Origin: DASQQQ01 sp036390995
GTDB lineage: Bacteria > Actinomycetota > UBA4738 > HRBIN12
Reading direction: 5' to 3'
Assembly (NCBI GenBank): GCA_036390995.1
Contig: DASWAT010000100.1
Location: 1-51,008 of the forward strand
DNA: 51,008 nt
A program made the position numbers and the translations under genes. Position 1 is the stretch's first letter. The number at the start of each line of letters is the position of its first letter. Shown here piece after piece: positions 39,865 through 47,600 of the stretch. The notes under the pieces are model-generated. The model was given only the letters and a program-made list of their open reading frames with translations. It made no database searches and had not been told where the DNA came from.

Positions 39865-41123
39865 GCGCTCCCGCTCGCCCCAACCCCCTCAGGACCTCAC
39901 CCTCGTTCCGCCGCCTGTGGCTCGCGCGGACGAGCTCGCACGTCGGTGACGGCATCGCCCTCGTCGCACTCGTGCTCCTAGTTCAAGGGAGCGAGGGGAG
40001 CGGCACCGCCGTCGGCGCGCTCCTGCTCGCGAGCTCGCTCCCCCGCTTCCTCGGCCCGCTGGCAGGGGTCCTGGCCGATCGCGTCGAGCAGCGGCGCCTC
40101 ATGGTCCTGTGCGATCTCGGCAACGCGTCGATCTTCGCCGCCATCGCCGGGTTCCAGCCGTCGTTCGGCGTCCTACTGATGCTCGTCGCCGCCTCTGCGA
40201 TCCTCGACACCCTCTTCGCGCCCGCCGGCCGGAGCGCGGTCCCCGCCCTCGTGCACGCGGACGACCTCCTCCAGGCCAACGCCTGGATGGGCACCTCGCT
40301 GAACCTGCAGGTCGCCCTCGGGACGCTGCTGGGCGGCGTTCTCGTCGCGGCGATCGGCGTTCGCGGCGCGTTGGCGTTCGACGCGTCATCGTTCCTCCTG
40401 TCCGCCGCCCTGCTCATCGGCCTCCCGCACCTGCGCTCCACCGTATCCGGTACCCCTTCGGGCTTCCTCGCGGTCGGGAGGGAGGGCCTCGCCTTCGCGT
40501 GGCGAACGCGCGTGGTTCGCACCTTCCTGATCGTGCTGTTCCTGGGCGTCGCGTTCGCCGCCTTGGACAACGTGGCGCTCGTCTTCCTGGTGCGCGAGAC
40601 CCTCGGCGGCGGACCGGTCGCCTTCGGGCTCGTCTCGGCCGCCTTCGGTGCCGGCATGATCGCCGCCTCCGTGGGGCTGTCGATCCGAAGGACCTCGGCG
40701 GCCGTAACCACCCTCCTGATCGTCGCGTGGCTCGCGACTGGGATCGGCACGATCGCCACCGGACTCGCCCCACTGATCGCCGTCGCGGCCATCGCTCAGA
40801 CGATCGGCGGCTTCGGCAACGGCCTCGAGAACGTCGCGGCGGACACGCTGATCCAGCGGGCCGTCCCGCGCGAGATGCTCGGACGAGTCTTCGGCCTCGT
40901 CTCGACGGCGGCGTTCGGCGGGAGCACGCTGGCCTATGCCGCCGGAGGTCCGCTCCTCGATCTCACCTCGACCCGTTCGGTCTTCCTGATCGCCGGCGCC
41001 GGCATCTTCGCCGTGACGGCGATCCTGTGGATCGCCCTGCGCCGTGACGCGGGCTCCCTGGGGGTTCGAACCCGTGAAAGTCGCCTCCGAGGTCAGGGAA
41101 GGTCGATCTGGCGGCGGCCGTAG
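39861..41123 (+). CDS. MFS transporter (EntS/MFS_3-like exporter)
   Basis: The 420-residue protein starts at GTG 39861. About twelve hydrophobic segments are visible. The N-terminal 'FRRLWLARTSSHVGDGIALVALVLL' and 'FLGPLAGVLADRVEQRRLMV' (the D-R-x-x-x-R-R loop between TM2 and TM3) and 'FAPAGRSAVPALV' are typical of the MFS_3 exporters of drugs and siderophores. The C-terminal 'RAVPREMLGRVFGL' is also standard. Substrate is unknown. The 3' end overlaps the truA 3' end by 31 bases on opposite strands. With its regulator it may give inducible efflux. Confidence 0.85.
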   Translation: MSAPARPNPLRTSPSFRRLWLARTSSHVGDGIALVALVLLVQGSEGSGTAVGALLLASSLPRFLGPLAGVLADRVEQRRLMVLCDLGNASIFAAIAGFQPSFGVLLMLVAASAILDTLFAPAGRSAVPALVHADDLLQANAWMGTSLNLQVALGTLLGGVLVAAIGVRGALAFDASSFLLSAALLIGLPHLRSTVSGTPSGFLAVGREGLAFAWRTRVVRTFLIVLFLGVAFAALDNVALVFLVRETLGGGPVAFGLVSAAFGAGMIAASVGLSIRRTSAAVTTLLIVAWLATGIGTIATGLAPLIAVAAIAQTIGGFGNGLENVAADTLIQRAVPREMLGRVFGLVSTAAFGGSTLAYAAGGPLLDLTSTRSVFLIAGAGIFAVTAILWIALRRDAGSLGVRTRESRLRGQGRSIWRRP

Positions 41124-41851
41124 ACGACGCGCTCGAGGGTGAGGCCTTGCGGCGGCGCGACCGGTCCGGCCTCGGCGCGGTCCCGGGCGGCCAGGATCAT
41201 CGGGATGTGCTCCGGCCCGATCCGGCCCTCCCCGACGGCCACGAGGGTCCCCACGAGGCTGCGGACCATCTGGTGCAGGAAGGCGTTCGCGCGCGCGAGG
41301 ATCTCGATCCGGTCCCCCTGGCGCCCGACGGCCAGCCGCTCCAGGTCGCGCACCGTCGAACCGCCGTTGGGAGGCTTGCGGCAGAACGAGGCGAAGTCGT
41401 GTCGGCCCACCAGGTGCCGGGCCGCCATCCGCATCTGCGGCACCGAGAGCTCGCCGGGGCGGTGCCACTCGAACCGGGCGGTGAACGGATCCGGCCACGG
41501 CCCCACGTCGATCCGGTACCGGTACTCGCGAGCGGTCGCCGAGAACCGGGCGTCGAACCCCTCCGGGGCCGTGCGCGCATCGGACACGACGACCTGGGGT
41601 CCGAGCATCGCGTTCACGGCCCGCTGCATCCGGTCCACGTCGACCTCGCCGGACGTCTCGAACGAGACGACCTGCCCCCGGGCGTGGACGCCGGCGTCGG
41701 TCCGCCCGGCCGCCGAGAGCCTCGGCACAGAGCCCAGGAACCGTTGCAGCGCACCTTCGAGCACGCCCTGCACGGTCCGCTGGTCCCGCTGCCGAGCCCA
41801 CCCCCGGAACCCCGTCCCGTCGTACGCGAGCGTGAGCCTGACGACGGTCAC
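41093..41851 (-). CDS. truA: tRNA pseudouridine(38-40) synthase TruA
   Basis: The 252-residue protein starts at GTG 41851. 'LAYDGTGFRGWARQ' and the catalytic D52 in 'GRTDAGVHA' are diagnostic, followed by 'REYRYRI', 'GRHDFASFCR' and 'FLHQMVRSLVGTLVAVG'. It makes pseudouridine at positions 38-40 in the anticodon arm. It is downstream of rplQ as in many bacteria, but a stable stem-loop separates the two. Confidence 0.95.
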   Translation of the reverse strand: MTVVRLTLAYDGTGFRGWARQRDQRTVQGVLEGALQRFLGSVPRLSAAGRTDAGVHARGQVVSFETSGEVDVDRMQRAVNAMLGPQVVVSDARTAPEGFDARFSATAREYRYRIDVGPWPDPFTARFEWHRPGELSVPQMRMAARHLVGRHDFASFCRKPPNGGSTVRDLERLAVGRQGDRIEILARANAFLHQMVRSLVGTLVAVGEGRIGPEHIPMILAARDRAEAGPVAPPQGLTLERVVYGRRQIDLP

Positions 41852-41910
41852 GGCAGCGAAGCCATCGAGCGGAACCTGCCGAATGCCGAGCGGCCGTGCG
41901 AAGCTGGGAC

Positions 41911-41980
41911 GGGGATGGGGAGGGGCCTCGCGAGCGCCCGTCGGCTCAGCCGCCAGCGAGCGAGACCCCTCCCCATCCCC
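41911..41980 (-). terminator. long stem-loop between rplQ and truA
   Basis: GGGGATGGGGAGGGG (41911-41925) pairs perfectly with CCCCTCCCCATCCCC (41966-41980), a 15-bp stem. The 40-base loop contains further complementary runs such as CTCGC/GCGAG. It lies six bases after the rplQ stop. There is no U-run, so it may be an attenuator, an RNA-processing site or a 3'-end stabiliser, not a classical terminator. The G-runs could also form a quadruplex. Confidence 0.6.
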
Positions 41981-41986
41981 CGCGTG

Positions 41987-42346
41987 CTACGCCTCCGAGA
42001 CCAGCTCGATCCGCGCCATCGGCGCCCCGTCGCCCTGGCGCTGCCCGAGCTTCATGATCCGCGTGTACCCGCCCGGCCGCTCGGCGTACCGAGGGCCGAT
42101 GTCGCTGAATAGCTTGTGCACGACGTCGCGGTCGGGGATGGCCTTCAGGACCTCACGCCGGGCCGTGAGGTCCCCGCGCTTGGCGAACGTGATGAGCTTC
42201 TCCGCCAGTGGCCGCACCGCCTTGGCCTTGGCCTCGGTGGTGTTGATGCCCTCGTGCACGAACAGCTGCGCGGCCAGGCCGTTCAGCATGAGCCGCTGAT
42301 GGGCGGGTCCGGAGCCCAGGCGCGGGCCCTTCTTCGGTCTGGGCAC
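41987..42346 (-). CDS. rplQ: 50S ribosomal protein L17
   Basis: The 119-residue protein has 'MPRPKKGPRLGSGPAHQRLMLNGLAAQLF', 'INTTEAKAKAVRPLAEKLITFAKRGDLTARREVL' and 'GGYTRIMKLGQRQGDGAPMARIELV', the complete L17 pattern. It sits near the exit tunnel. GTG 42346 follows the rpoA stop after one base. Length is close to E. coli L17 (127). Confidence 0.97.
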   Translation of the reverse strand: MPRPKKGPRLGSGPAHQRLMLNGLAAQLFVHEGINTTEAKAKAVRPLAEKLITFAKRGDLTARREVLKAIPDRDVVHKLFSDIGPRYAERPGGYTRIMKLGQRQGDGAPMARIELVSEA

Positions 42347-42347
42347 C

Positions 42348-43277
42348 CTACTCCTCCCGCAGCCCCAGGCCGAGCTCCTCGAGCTTGGCCTTGACCTCGT
42401 CGATCGACTTCTGGCCGAAGTTGCGGATATCCATCAGCTCGGCCTCGGACTTGTTCACCAGGTCGCCCACGGTGTTGATGCCCTCACGCTTGAGGCAGTT
42501 GTAGGAGCGGACCGACAGGTTCAGCTCCTCGACCGTGATGGCGTAATCGGACGGAACCGACTCGTCCTCGGCCGGTCCGACCGTGACGCTGGCGGCCTCG
42601 GCCAGCTCGCTGAACAGCTGCACGAGCTCGAGGAGCGTACCGCCAGCGGAGGCCACGGCCTCGCGCGGCGTGACCGAGCCGTCGGTCTCGACGTCGAGGA
42701 TCAGCTTGTCCCGATCGGTCATCTGCTCGACCCGCGTGTTCTCGACCCCGTACGACACCTTGCGGACCGGCGAGAAGATCGAGTCCACCGGGATCACGCC
42801 GATCGGATCGCGGGGCTTCTTGTTCTTGTCGGCCATGCGATACCCGACGCCCCGCTCCACGACCATCTCCATCTCGAGGCTGCCGCCCTTGCCGATGGTC
42901 GCGATGTGCAGGTCGGGGTTGAGGATCTCCACACCCGCGGGCGGCGAGACGTCGCCGGCGGTGACCTCACCGGGGCCCTTGGCCTTCAGGTACATCGTGA
43001 CCGGCTCGTCGACGTCGGAGCGGATCACGAGCTCCTTCAGGTTCAGGATGATGTCGGTGACGTCCTCGGTGACCTTCGGAACCGTCGAGAACTCGTGCAG
43101 CACGCCCTCGATCCGGACCGACGAGATGGCGGCCCCGGGGATCGACGACAGCAGCGTGCGGCGCAGCGAGTTGCCGACCGTGTAGCCGAACCCCGGTTCG
43201 AGGGGCTCGATGACGAACTTGGAGCGGGTCGGGTTGACCTGCTCCTCCTGGATCTGCGGCCTTGCAACGATGAACAC
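42348..43277 (-). CDS. rpoA: RNA polymerase alpha subunit
   Basis: The 309-residue protein starts at GTG 43277 with GGAGGAGGAAAC upstream. The N-terminal domain has 'FVIEPLEPGFGYTVGNSLRRTLLSSIPGAAISSVRIEGVLHEFS' and the assembly surfaces 'MYLKAKGPG' and 'VGYRMA'. The C-terminal domain (about 230-305) has 'IEELNLSVRSYNCLKREGINTVGDLV'-type HhH helices that contact UP elements. Unusually, the gene directly upstream is rpsK, with no rpsD. Length is slightly short of E. coli (329). Confidence 0.97.
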   Translation of the reverse strand: MFIVARPQIQEEQVNPTRSKFVIEPLEPGFGYTVGNSLRRTLLSSIPGAAISSVRIEGVLHEFSTVPKVTEDVTDIILNLKELVIRSDVDEPVTMYLKAKGPGEVTAGDVSPPAGVEILNPDLHIATIGKGGSLEMEMVVERGVGYRMADKNKKPRDPIGVIPVDSIFSPVRKVSYGVENTRVEQMTDRDKLILDVETDGSVTPREAVASAGGTLLELVQLFSELAEAASVTVGPAEDESVPSDYAITVEELNLSVRSYNCLKREGINTVGDLVNKSEAELMDIRNFGQKSIDEVKAKLEELGLGLREE

Positions 43278-43362
43278 TTCGTTTCCTCCTCCGGCGGAGG
43301 ATCAGCCATTCCTGCTCCGCCGAGCACTCCGGCCCGTTCGACCAGATCGGACCGTTCCGGCG

Positions 43363-43755
43363 CTAGACGCGCCGGCGCTTCTTCGGCCGGCACCCGTTGT
43401 GGGGCACCGGCGTGACGTCCTGGATGCCCGCGACCTCCAAGCCGGTGGCCGCCAGCGAACGGATGGCGGTCTCGCGGCCCGAGCCGGGGCCCTTCACGAA
43501 CACATCGACCTTCTGCAGGCCGTGCTCCTGGGCGCGGCGGGCGGCCGCCTCGGCGGCGAGCTGCGCGGCGAACGGCGTGGACTTGCGGGAGCCCTTGAAC
43601 CCGACGTTGCCGGCGCTGGCCCAGCTGATGGTGTTGCCCTGGAGGTCGGTGATGGTGACGATGGTGTTGTTGAACGTCGACTTGATGTGAGCCTGCCCGT
43701 GGACGACGTTCTTCTTCTCCCTCTTGCGGGTCTTCTTCGCCTTCGGCTTCGCCAT
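43363..43755 (-). CDS. rpsK: 30S ribosomal protein S11
   Basis: The 130-residue protein has a Lys-rich start ('AKPKAKKTRKREKKNV'), 'AHIKSTFNNTIVTITDLQGN', 'GNVGFKGSRKSTPFAAQLAAE', 'GPGSGRETAIRSL' and the end 'DVTPVPHNGCRPKKRRRV'. It belongs to the 30S platform. The 85 bases to rpoA are far too short for rpsD, which normally follows. The start ATG is 15 bases after the rpsM stop. Confidence 0.97.
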   Translation of the reverse strand: MAKPKAKKTRKREKKNVVHGQAHIKSTFNNTIVTITDLQGNTISWASAGNVGFKGSRKSTPFAAQLAAEAAARRAQEHGLQKVDVFVKGPGSGRETAIRSLAATGLEVAGIQDVTPVPHNGCRPKKRRRV

Positions 43756-43770
43756 CGCTCTCCCCGCTCC

Positions 43771-44151
43771 CTACTTCTTCCCGACCTTCTTCTTGCCGGC
43801 CACGGTCTTCTTCGGTCCCTTTCGGGTCCGGGCGTTCGTGTGGGTCCGCTGGCCGCGGACCGGGAGGCTGCGGCGGTGCCGGATCCCCTGGTACGCGCCG
43901 ATCTCGATCTTGCGCTTGATGTCCTGGGCCACCTCGCGGCGAAGGTCCCCTTCGACCTTGTACGTGCGGTCGATGAACTCGCGGATCCGCGCGACCTCCT
44001 CCTCGGACAGGTCGCGGACCTTCGTGGCGCCGTCGAGCTTCAGGCCGTCCACGATCTCGAAGGCCCGGGTGGGCCCGATCCCGTAGATGTAGCGGAGGGC
44101 GATGTCCACCCGCTTGTCGCGGGGAAGGTCGACGCCTGCGATCCGTGCCAC
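43771..44151 (-). CDS. rpsM: 30S ribosomal protein S13
   Basis: The 126-residue protein has 'MARIAGVDLPRDKRVDIALRYIYGIG', 'YQGIRHRRSLPVRGQRTHTNARTRKGP' and a Lys-rich end. S13 sits in the 30S head and touches tRNA and S19. GTG 44151 has AGGAGG six bases upstream, within the end of rpmJ. Length is normal. Confidence 0.97.
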   Translation of the reverse strand: MARIAGVDLPRDKRVDIALRYIYGIGPTRAFEIVDGLKLDGATKVRDLSEEEVARIREFIDRTYKVEGDLRREVAQDIKRKIEIGAYQGIRHRRSLPVRGQRTHTNARTRKGPKKTVAGKKKVGKK

Positions 44152-44161
44152 CTTCTGCCTC

Positions 44162-44275
44162 CTAACCCTGCCGCTGCTTGTGCCGGGGGTTCGAGCAGAT
44201 GACCCGGATGCGGCCGCGCCGACGGATGACCTTGCACCGGTCGCACATCTTCTTCACCGACGGCCGAACCTTCAT
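44162..44275 (-). CDS. rpmJ: 50S ribosomal protein L36 (zinc-binding form)
   Basis: The gene encodes 37 residues: start 'MKVRPSVKKMCDRC', end 'VICSNPRHKQRQG'. C11, C14, C27 and H32 form the zinc ribbon of the C+ paralogue. It lies in the standard place between infA and rpsM. The gene is shorter than most gene callers' length limits. Confidence 0.96.
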   Translation of the reverse strand: MKVRPSVKKMCDRCKVIRRRGRIRVICSNPRHKQRQG

Positions 44276-44291
44276 GCTCCCGAACCTTCCC

Positions 44292-44510
44292 TCACTTGTA
44301 GCGGTACACGATCCTCCCGCGCGTCAGGTCGTACGGTGACAGCTCGACCAGCACGCGGTCCCCCGGGAGGATCCGGATGTAATGCATCCGCATCTTCCCC
44401 GAGATGTGTGCCAACACCTTGTGTCCGTTCTCGAGCTCCACCCGGAACATCGCGTTGGGCAACGGCTCGGTGACCGTGCCCTCGATCTCGATCGCGTCTT
44501 TCTTCGGCAA
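44292..44510 (-). CDS. infA: translation initiation factor IF-1
   Basis: The protein is 72 residues if translation starts at TTG 44510 ('LPKKDAIEIEGTV'), which matches the family length and the usual 'M-x-K-K-D' start. The body 'LPNAMFRVELENGHKVLAHISGKMRMHYIRI' and 'DRVLVELSPYDLTRGRIVYRYK' are near-invariant. IF-1 blocks the ribosomal A site during initiation. No ATG or GTG lies at a suitable place, so the TTG is chosen. A very long upstream extension of the frame is not coding. Confidence 0.93.
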   Translation of the reverse strand: MPKKDAIEIEGTVTEPLPNAMFRVELENGHKVLAHISGKMRMHYIRILPGDRVLVELSPYDLTRGRIVYRYK

Positions 44511-44566
44511 GCTCCGTTGGCCCTCGTCGACGGACAGGCCGACCCGCCCGCAGACGAGCCGGAACC

Positions 44567-44582
44567 GCCCCCGGATGGGGGC
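44567..44582 (-). promoter_or_regulatory. hairpin at the 5' end of the infA transcript
   Basis: GCCCCC and GGGGGC pair around a 4-base loop at the predicted transcript start. It may stabilise the leader; no known regulatory RNA is recognised. Confidence 0.3.
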
Positions 44583-44590
44583 AGACACAC

Positions 44591-44620
44591 AGTATAGGGA
44601 CCCGTGCCCGGTCCCGTCCA
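44591..44620 (-). promoter_or_regulatory. promoter of infA-rpmJ-rpsM-rpsK-rpoA-rplQ
   Basis: On the minus strand TGGACG (44615-44620), an 18-bp spacer and TATACT (44591-44596) lie about 80 bases before the infA start. This makes the alpha-operon independent of map and of the unusual gene upstream. Confidence 0.55.
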
Positions 44621-44692
44621 CGTCGCCGGGATCGGGCTCGGGGATGGCCGGAGAGCTCGAGGGCACGGCGTTGCCGGGGGGAAGCGGCTGGC

Positions 44693-46039
44693 CTAAGCGC
44701 CTCGCTCGCGCTGTCGACGGCCGCGGCGGCCGCCCAGTCGAACGACCGTCCAGGAGACGAGCGGCAGGACCACCAAACCTATCGCCCTTCCGCCGCCCGG
44801 TGGAGGGGGCGGAGGGGGCGGGGGAGGCAGCCGGCTCGGGGACGCCGTCGGGCTCGGGGTCGGCGACTCCGTGGGACTCGGCGATCCGGTTGGCGTGGGT
44901 GATCCGGTGGGGCTCGGGGTCGGCGACTCCGTGGGGGTGGGCGACTCCGTGGGGGTGGGGCTCGGGGTTGGCGAATCCGTGGGGCTCGGCGATTCGGTGG
45001 GGCTCGGCGACTCCGTGGGGCTCGCCGATTCGGTGGGGGTGGGCGATTCGGTGGGGGTGGGTTCGGGGCTCGGCGGCTCGGCCGGGCTCGGAGACGGAGA
45101 TGGACCCGGGAGCTGATCGTAGTCTCCGACCAGGTTCCCGAGGACGGCCACCACGCCTCTGGCGGCTTTGGCTGGGATGGCCGGCAGGAGCGAAGGCACC
45201 TGCGCCGCGATCGCCGCATCGAGCTCGCGGACGTCGGCGCCGGCCTCGAGCGCAGCGGTCCGCTCCACTATGAGCGCCCTCGCGTACTCGAGGATCCCCT
45301 CGCGAGGTAGCCCAGCCTGCATGCCGTCGATCAGGCTCTGAAGGATCGTCTGAGCCTTCTCCAGATGCGCGGCGGCCGCCGCGGTGGATCTCGTTCGGTC
45401 TGCCACCGGGGGCGGAGACTGGAAGATCCCGCGACCGAGGAAGAGCGAGAGCAGGAGGATGGTCGCGACCGCGGCTCCCTGGATGCGTTCGTACCACGGC
45501 CCCCTCCACCCTTGCCCCGCTTGGGTTTCGCCGGATCGCGCCGTGGCGGGGCGACGCTCTGCCGCAACCGCGCGCACAGGCGCGACGGGAGGAGCTGGTT
45601 TGGGCTTCGCACGGGCAGGCGGCTTCGCGGAGGGCGGGGCCGGGCGGCAGAACCGGAGCAGGACGGACTCCAACAACTGGATCCCCATCCACTCCTCGAC
45701 GAACGCGTCGGCGCCACTCCAGGAGCCCTTCCACGCCTCTTCCGGAGTGGATGTGAGGACCACGATCTTCGTCGCCGGTGAGACTTTGCGGATCCGCTGA
45801 ACGACGCTCTCGCCCTCCCGGATCGCGATCCCGTCGAACACCACGACGGCATCGGGTCCGGTCGCAGCGGCCTGACGGATGGCGTCGTCGCCTCGGGACA
45901 CCATGGCCGCGACCTGGAACCCCGCCTCCTCGAGGAAGAAGCGCACGAGCTCCCTCTCGAGGGCCTGCGGAGCTCCCACGATGACCGTGAGTGGCGCCGA
46001 GCCTTTGCCTCCCGGCGATGGCCGGTCCTTCCCTGCCAT
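44693..46039 (-). CDS. pseudo-receiver membrane protein with Pro/Ser/Thr repeats
   Basis: The 448-residue protein starts at ATG 46039 with GGAGG six bases upstream. Residues 17-128 resemble a response-regulator receiver ('LTVIVGAPQALERELVRFFLEEAGF', 'AVVVFDGIAI' with D69, 'KIVVLTSTPEEA'). The acidic pair is missing and the Lys is replaced ('DAFVEEW'). A Pro/Ala linker, a TM segment (about 188-202), an outside helical region (212-305), a P-S-P-T-E-S-P-T repeat stalk (311-402), ten prolines (405-414) and a final hydrophobic helix plus Arg-rich end (419-445) follow. The end looks like an anchor or sorting signal. So a cytosolic sensor-like domain is joined to an extracytoplasmic stalk. It lies between map and infA, which are usually adjacent. 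Function is unknown. Confidence 0.7.
   Translation of the reverse strand: MAGKDRPSPGGKGSAPLTVIVGAPQALERELVRFFLEEAGFQVAAMVSRGDDAIRQAAATGPDAVVVFDGIAIREGESVVQRIRKVSPATKIVVLTSTPEEAWKGSWSGADAFVEEWMGIQLLESVLLRFCRPAPPSAKPPARAKPKPAPPVAPVRAVAAERRPATARSGETQAGQGWRGPWYERIQGAAVATILLLSLFLGRGIFQSPPPVADRTRSTAAAAAHLEKAQTILQSLIDGMQAGLPREGILEYARALIVERTAALEAGADVRELDAAIAAQVPSLLPAIPAKAARGVVAVLGNLVGDYDQLPGPSPSPSPAEPPSPEPTPTESPTPTESASPTESPSPTESPSPTDSPTPSPTPTESPTPTESPTPSPTGSPTPTGSPSPTESPTPSPTASPSRLPPPPPPPPPPGGGRAIGLVVLPLVSWTVVRLGGRRGRRQRERGA
44834..45109 (-). repeat. imperfect tandem repeats encoding (P-S/T-P-T-E-S) units
   Basis: About 92 codons are built from 6- to 18-base units reading P-T-P-T-E-S, P-S-P-T-E-S and P-T-P-S. 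A ten-proline tract follows at about 44798-44827. These make a stiff, extended stalk and are likely to vary in length between strains. Confidence 0.85.
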
Positions 46040-46067
46040 GCCCAGCCTCCGAACGCTTGGTGCCCAA

Positions 46068-46089
46068 GGGGTTCGCAGAGCGCAACCCC
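46068..46089 (-). promoter_or_regulatory. bulged hairpin before the pseudo-receiver gene
   Basis: GGGGTTCGC and GCGCAACCCC pair with one bulged C around AGA, 29 bases before the ATG. It may be a terminator or attenuator between map and this gene. No U-run is present. Confidence 0.35.
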
Positions 46090-46184
46090 CAAAGCCGACC
46101 TGAGCCCTTACGTTAGTCGTTCCGGTGCGGCTCGGGAACCATCGGTGCCGTGCCGGACAAAGACGTGACTCCGGGGCGTGCAGC

Positions 46185-46937
46185 CTATCGAGCCGTCAGG
46201 ACCTCGTGACCGTCCTCGGTGACGGCGATCGTGTGCTCGAAGTGGGCGGACAGGGAGCTGTCCTCGGTCACGACCGTCCAGTCGTCGGCCATGACGCGCG
46301 TGTGCCAATCCCCCATGTTCACCATGGGCTCCACGGCGATCACCAGGCCGGGGCGCAGCTCGGGCCCCCGCCCGGGGTCGCCGTAGTTCGGGATCTGGGG
46401 GTCCTCGTGCAGGCTCCGGCCGATCCCGTGGCCCACGTACTCGCGGACGACCTCGAGCCCGGCCCCCAGCACCACCTGCTCGACCGCGTGGGAGATGTCC
46501 GACAGCCGGCCGCCGGGCCGGATCTGGGCGATCCCGGCCTCCAGGGCCTCCTCGGTCACCCGGACGAGCTTCTCGGCCTCCGAGGAGGGCGGATCCCCCA
46601 CGAAGACGGTCACGGCCGAGTCCGAGTGGAACCCCTCCCAGATCGCCCCGAAGTCCAGCGAGAGGATGTCGCCGTCCTTCACCACCCGCGTCTCCGAGGG
46701 GATCCCGTGGACCACCTCGTCGTTCAGCGAGGTGCAGATCGACGCCGGGAAGCCCCGGTAGCCCTTGAACGACGGGATCGCGCCCTGGTCGTGGATGTAC
46801 GACTCGGCCACGGCGTCGAGCTTCCCCGTGGTGACCCCCGGACGGACCGCCTCCAGGACCCGGTCGATCGTGCCGGCCACGATGCGGCCGGCCTTGCGCA
46901 TGCGCTCGATCTCCTGGGGGGACTTGTAGATGATCAT
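46185..46937 (-). CDS. map: methionine aminopeptidase (type I)
   Basis: The 250-residue protein starts at ATG 46937 (ATGA overlap with adk). 'IIYKSPQEIERMRKAGRIVAG' and 'LDFGAIWEGFHSDSAVTVFVG' carry the two metal-binding Asp, with 'GHGIGRSLHEDPQIPNYG', 'LVIAVEPMV' and 'SAHFEHTIAVTE' giving His, Glu and Glu ligands. It removes the N-terminal Met of new proteins. The upstream open frame is not coding. Map is usually followed by infA; here a 448-residue gene intervenes. Confidence 0.96.
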   Translation of the reverse strand: MIIYKSPQEIERMRKAGRIVAGTIDRVLEAVRPGVTTGKLDAVAESYIHDQGAIPSFKGYRGFPASICTSLNDEVVHGIPSETRVVKDGDILSLDFGAIWEGFHSDSAVTVFVGDPPSSEAEKLVRVTEEALEAGIAQIRPGGRLSDISHAVEQVVLGAGLEVVREYVGHGIGRSLHEDPQIPNYGDPGRGPELRPGLVIAVEPMVNMGDWHTRVMADDWTVVTEDSSLSAHFEHTIAVTEDGHEVLTAR

Positions 46938-47596
46938 GTCTCGATGTCGGAGAGGTCGGCGATGGCCTCGATCGTGTGGTCGGCCACCACTTCCTCGGGG
47001 GCCTCGGCATCGATCTCCACCAGGATCCCCCGCTCCCAGAAGTACAGGACCAGCGGGGCGGTCTGCTCGCGGTAGACGTCCAGGCGCCGGCGGACCGTGG
47101 TCTCGTCGTCGTCGGAACGCAGCTGCAGCTCGTGGCCGCACACGTCGCAGATCCCCTCGACGCGCGGCGGCTTGAAGTTCAGGTTGTAGGGACGCTTGCA
47201 GTTCGGGCACACCAGCCGCCCGGTCAGCCGCTTCACGGCCATCTCGTCCCCGATCTTGAAGTTCAGGACCGCGGAGAGCGGACGGCCCTCGGCGGCGAGC
47301 GCCACCTCGAGCGACTGGGCCTGGGGGACGGTTCGCGGGTAGCCGTCGAGGATGAAACCCTCGTCCGCATCGGGCTCGTCCAGCCGAGCCATCACCATGT
47401 CGGTCACGATGTCGTCGGGCACGAGCTCACCGCGCTCCATGTACCCCTTGGCCTTCATGCCGAGCTCGGTCCCCCGGGCGGCCTGCTCGCGGAACAGGTC
47501 GCCGGTGGCCACGATCGGCAGGCCGTACCGGTCCGCGAGCCTCGTGGCCTGGGTTCCCTTCCCTGCGCCCGGGGGCCCGAGGAGGACGATACGCAT
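46934..47596 (-). CDS. adk: adenylate kinase with zinc-binding lid
   Basis: The 220-residue protein has P-loop 'LLGPPGAGKGTQA' (5-17), 'ATGDLFREQ' and 'FILDGYPRTVPQA'. The long LID contains C130-x-x-C133 and C150-x-x-C153, a zinc site known from Gram-positive and deeper-branching enzymes, whereas many actinomycete Adk proteins have a short lid as far as I recall. It equilibrates ATP, ADP and AMP. It follows secY in the usual order. Confidence 0.96.
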   Translation of the reverse strand: MRIVLLGPPGAGKGTQATRLADRYGLPIVATGDLFREQAARGTELGMKAKGYMERGELVPDDIVTDMVMARLDEPDADEGFILDGYPRTVPQAQSLEVALAAEGRPLSAVLNFKIGDEMAVKRLTGRLVCPNCKRPYNLNFKPPRVEGICDVCGHELQLRSDDDETTVRRRLDVYREQTAPLVLYFWERGILVEIDAEAPEEVVADHTIEAIADLSDIET

Positions 47597-47600
47597 GGGC

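Noticed and set aside
43278..43362. A hidden or truncated rpsD between rpsK and rpoA
   Set aside because: Eighty-five bases cannot hold S4 (about 200 codons), and no S4-like segment is seen in any frame.
44834..45109. Regular repeats that could suggest a CRISPR-like or minisatellite locus
   Set aside because: The units are 6-18 bases, have no unique spacers, and encode P-T-P-T-E-S repeats in frame within a real gene.
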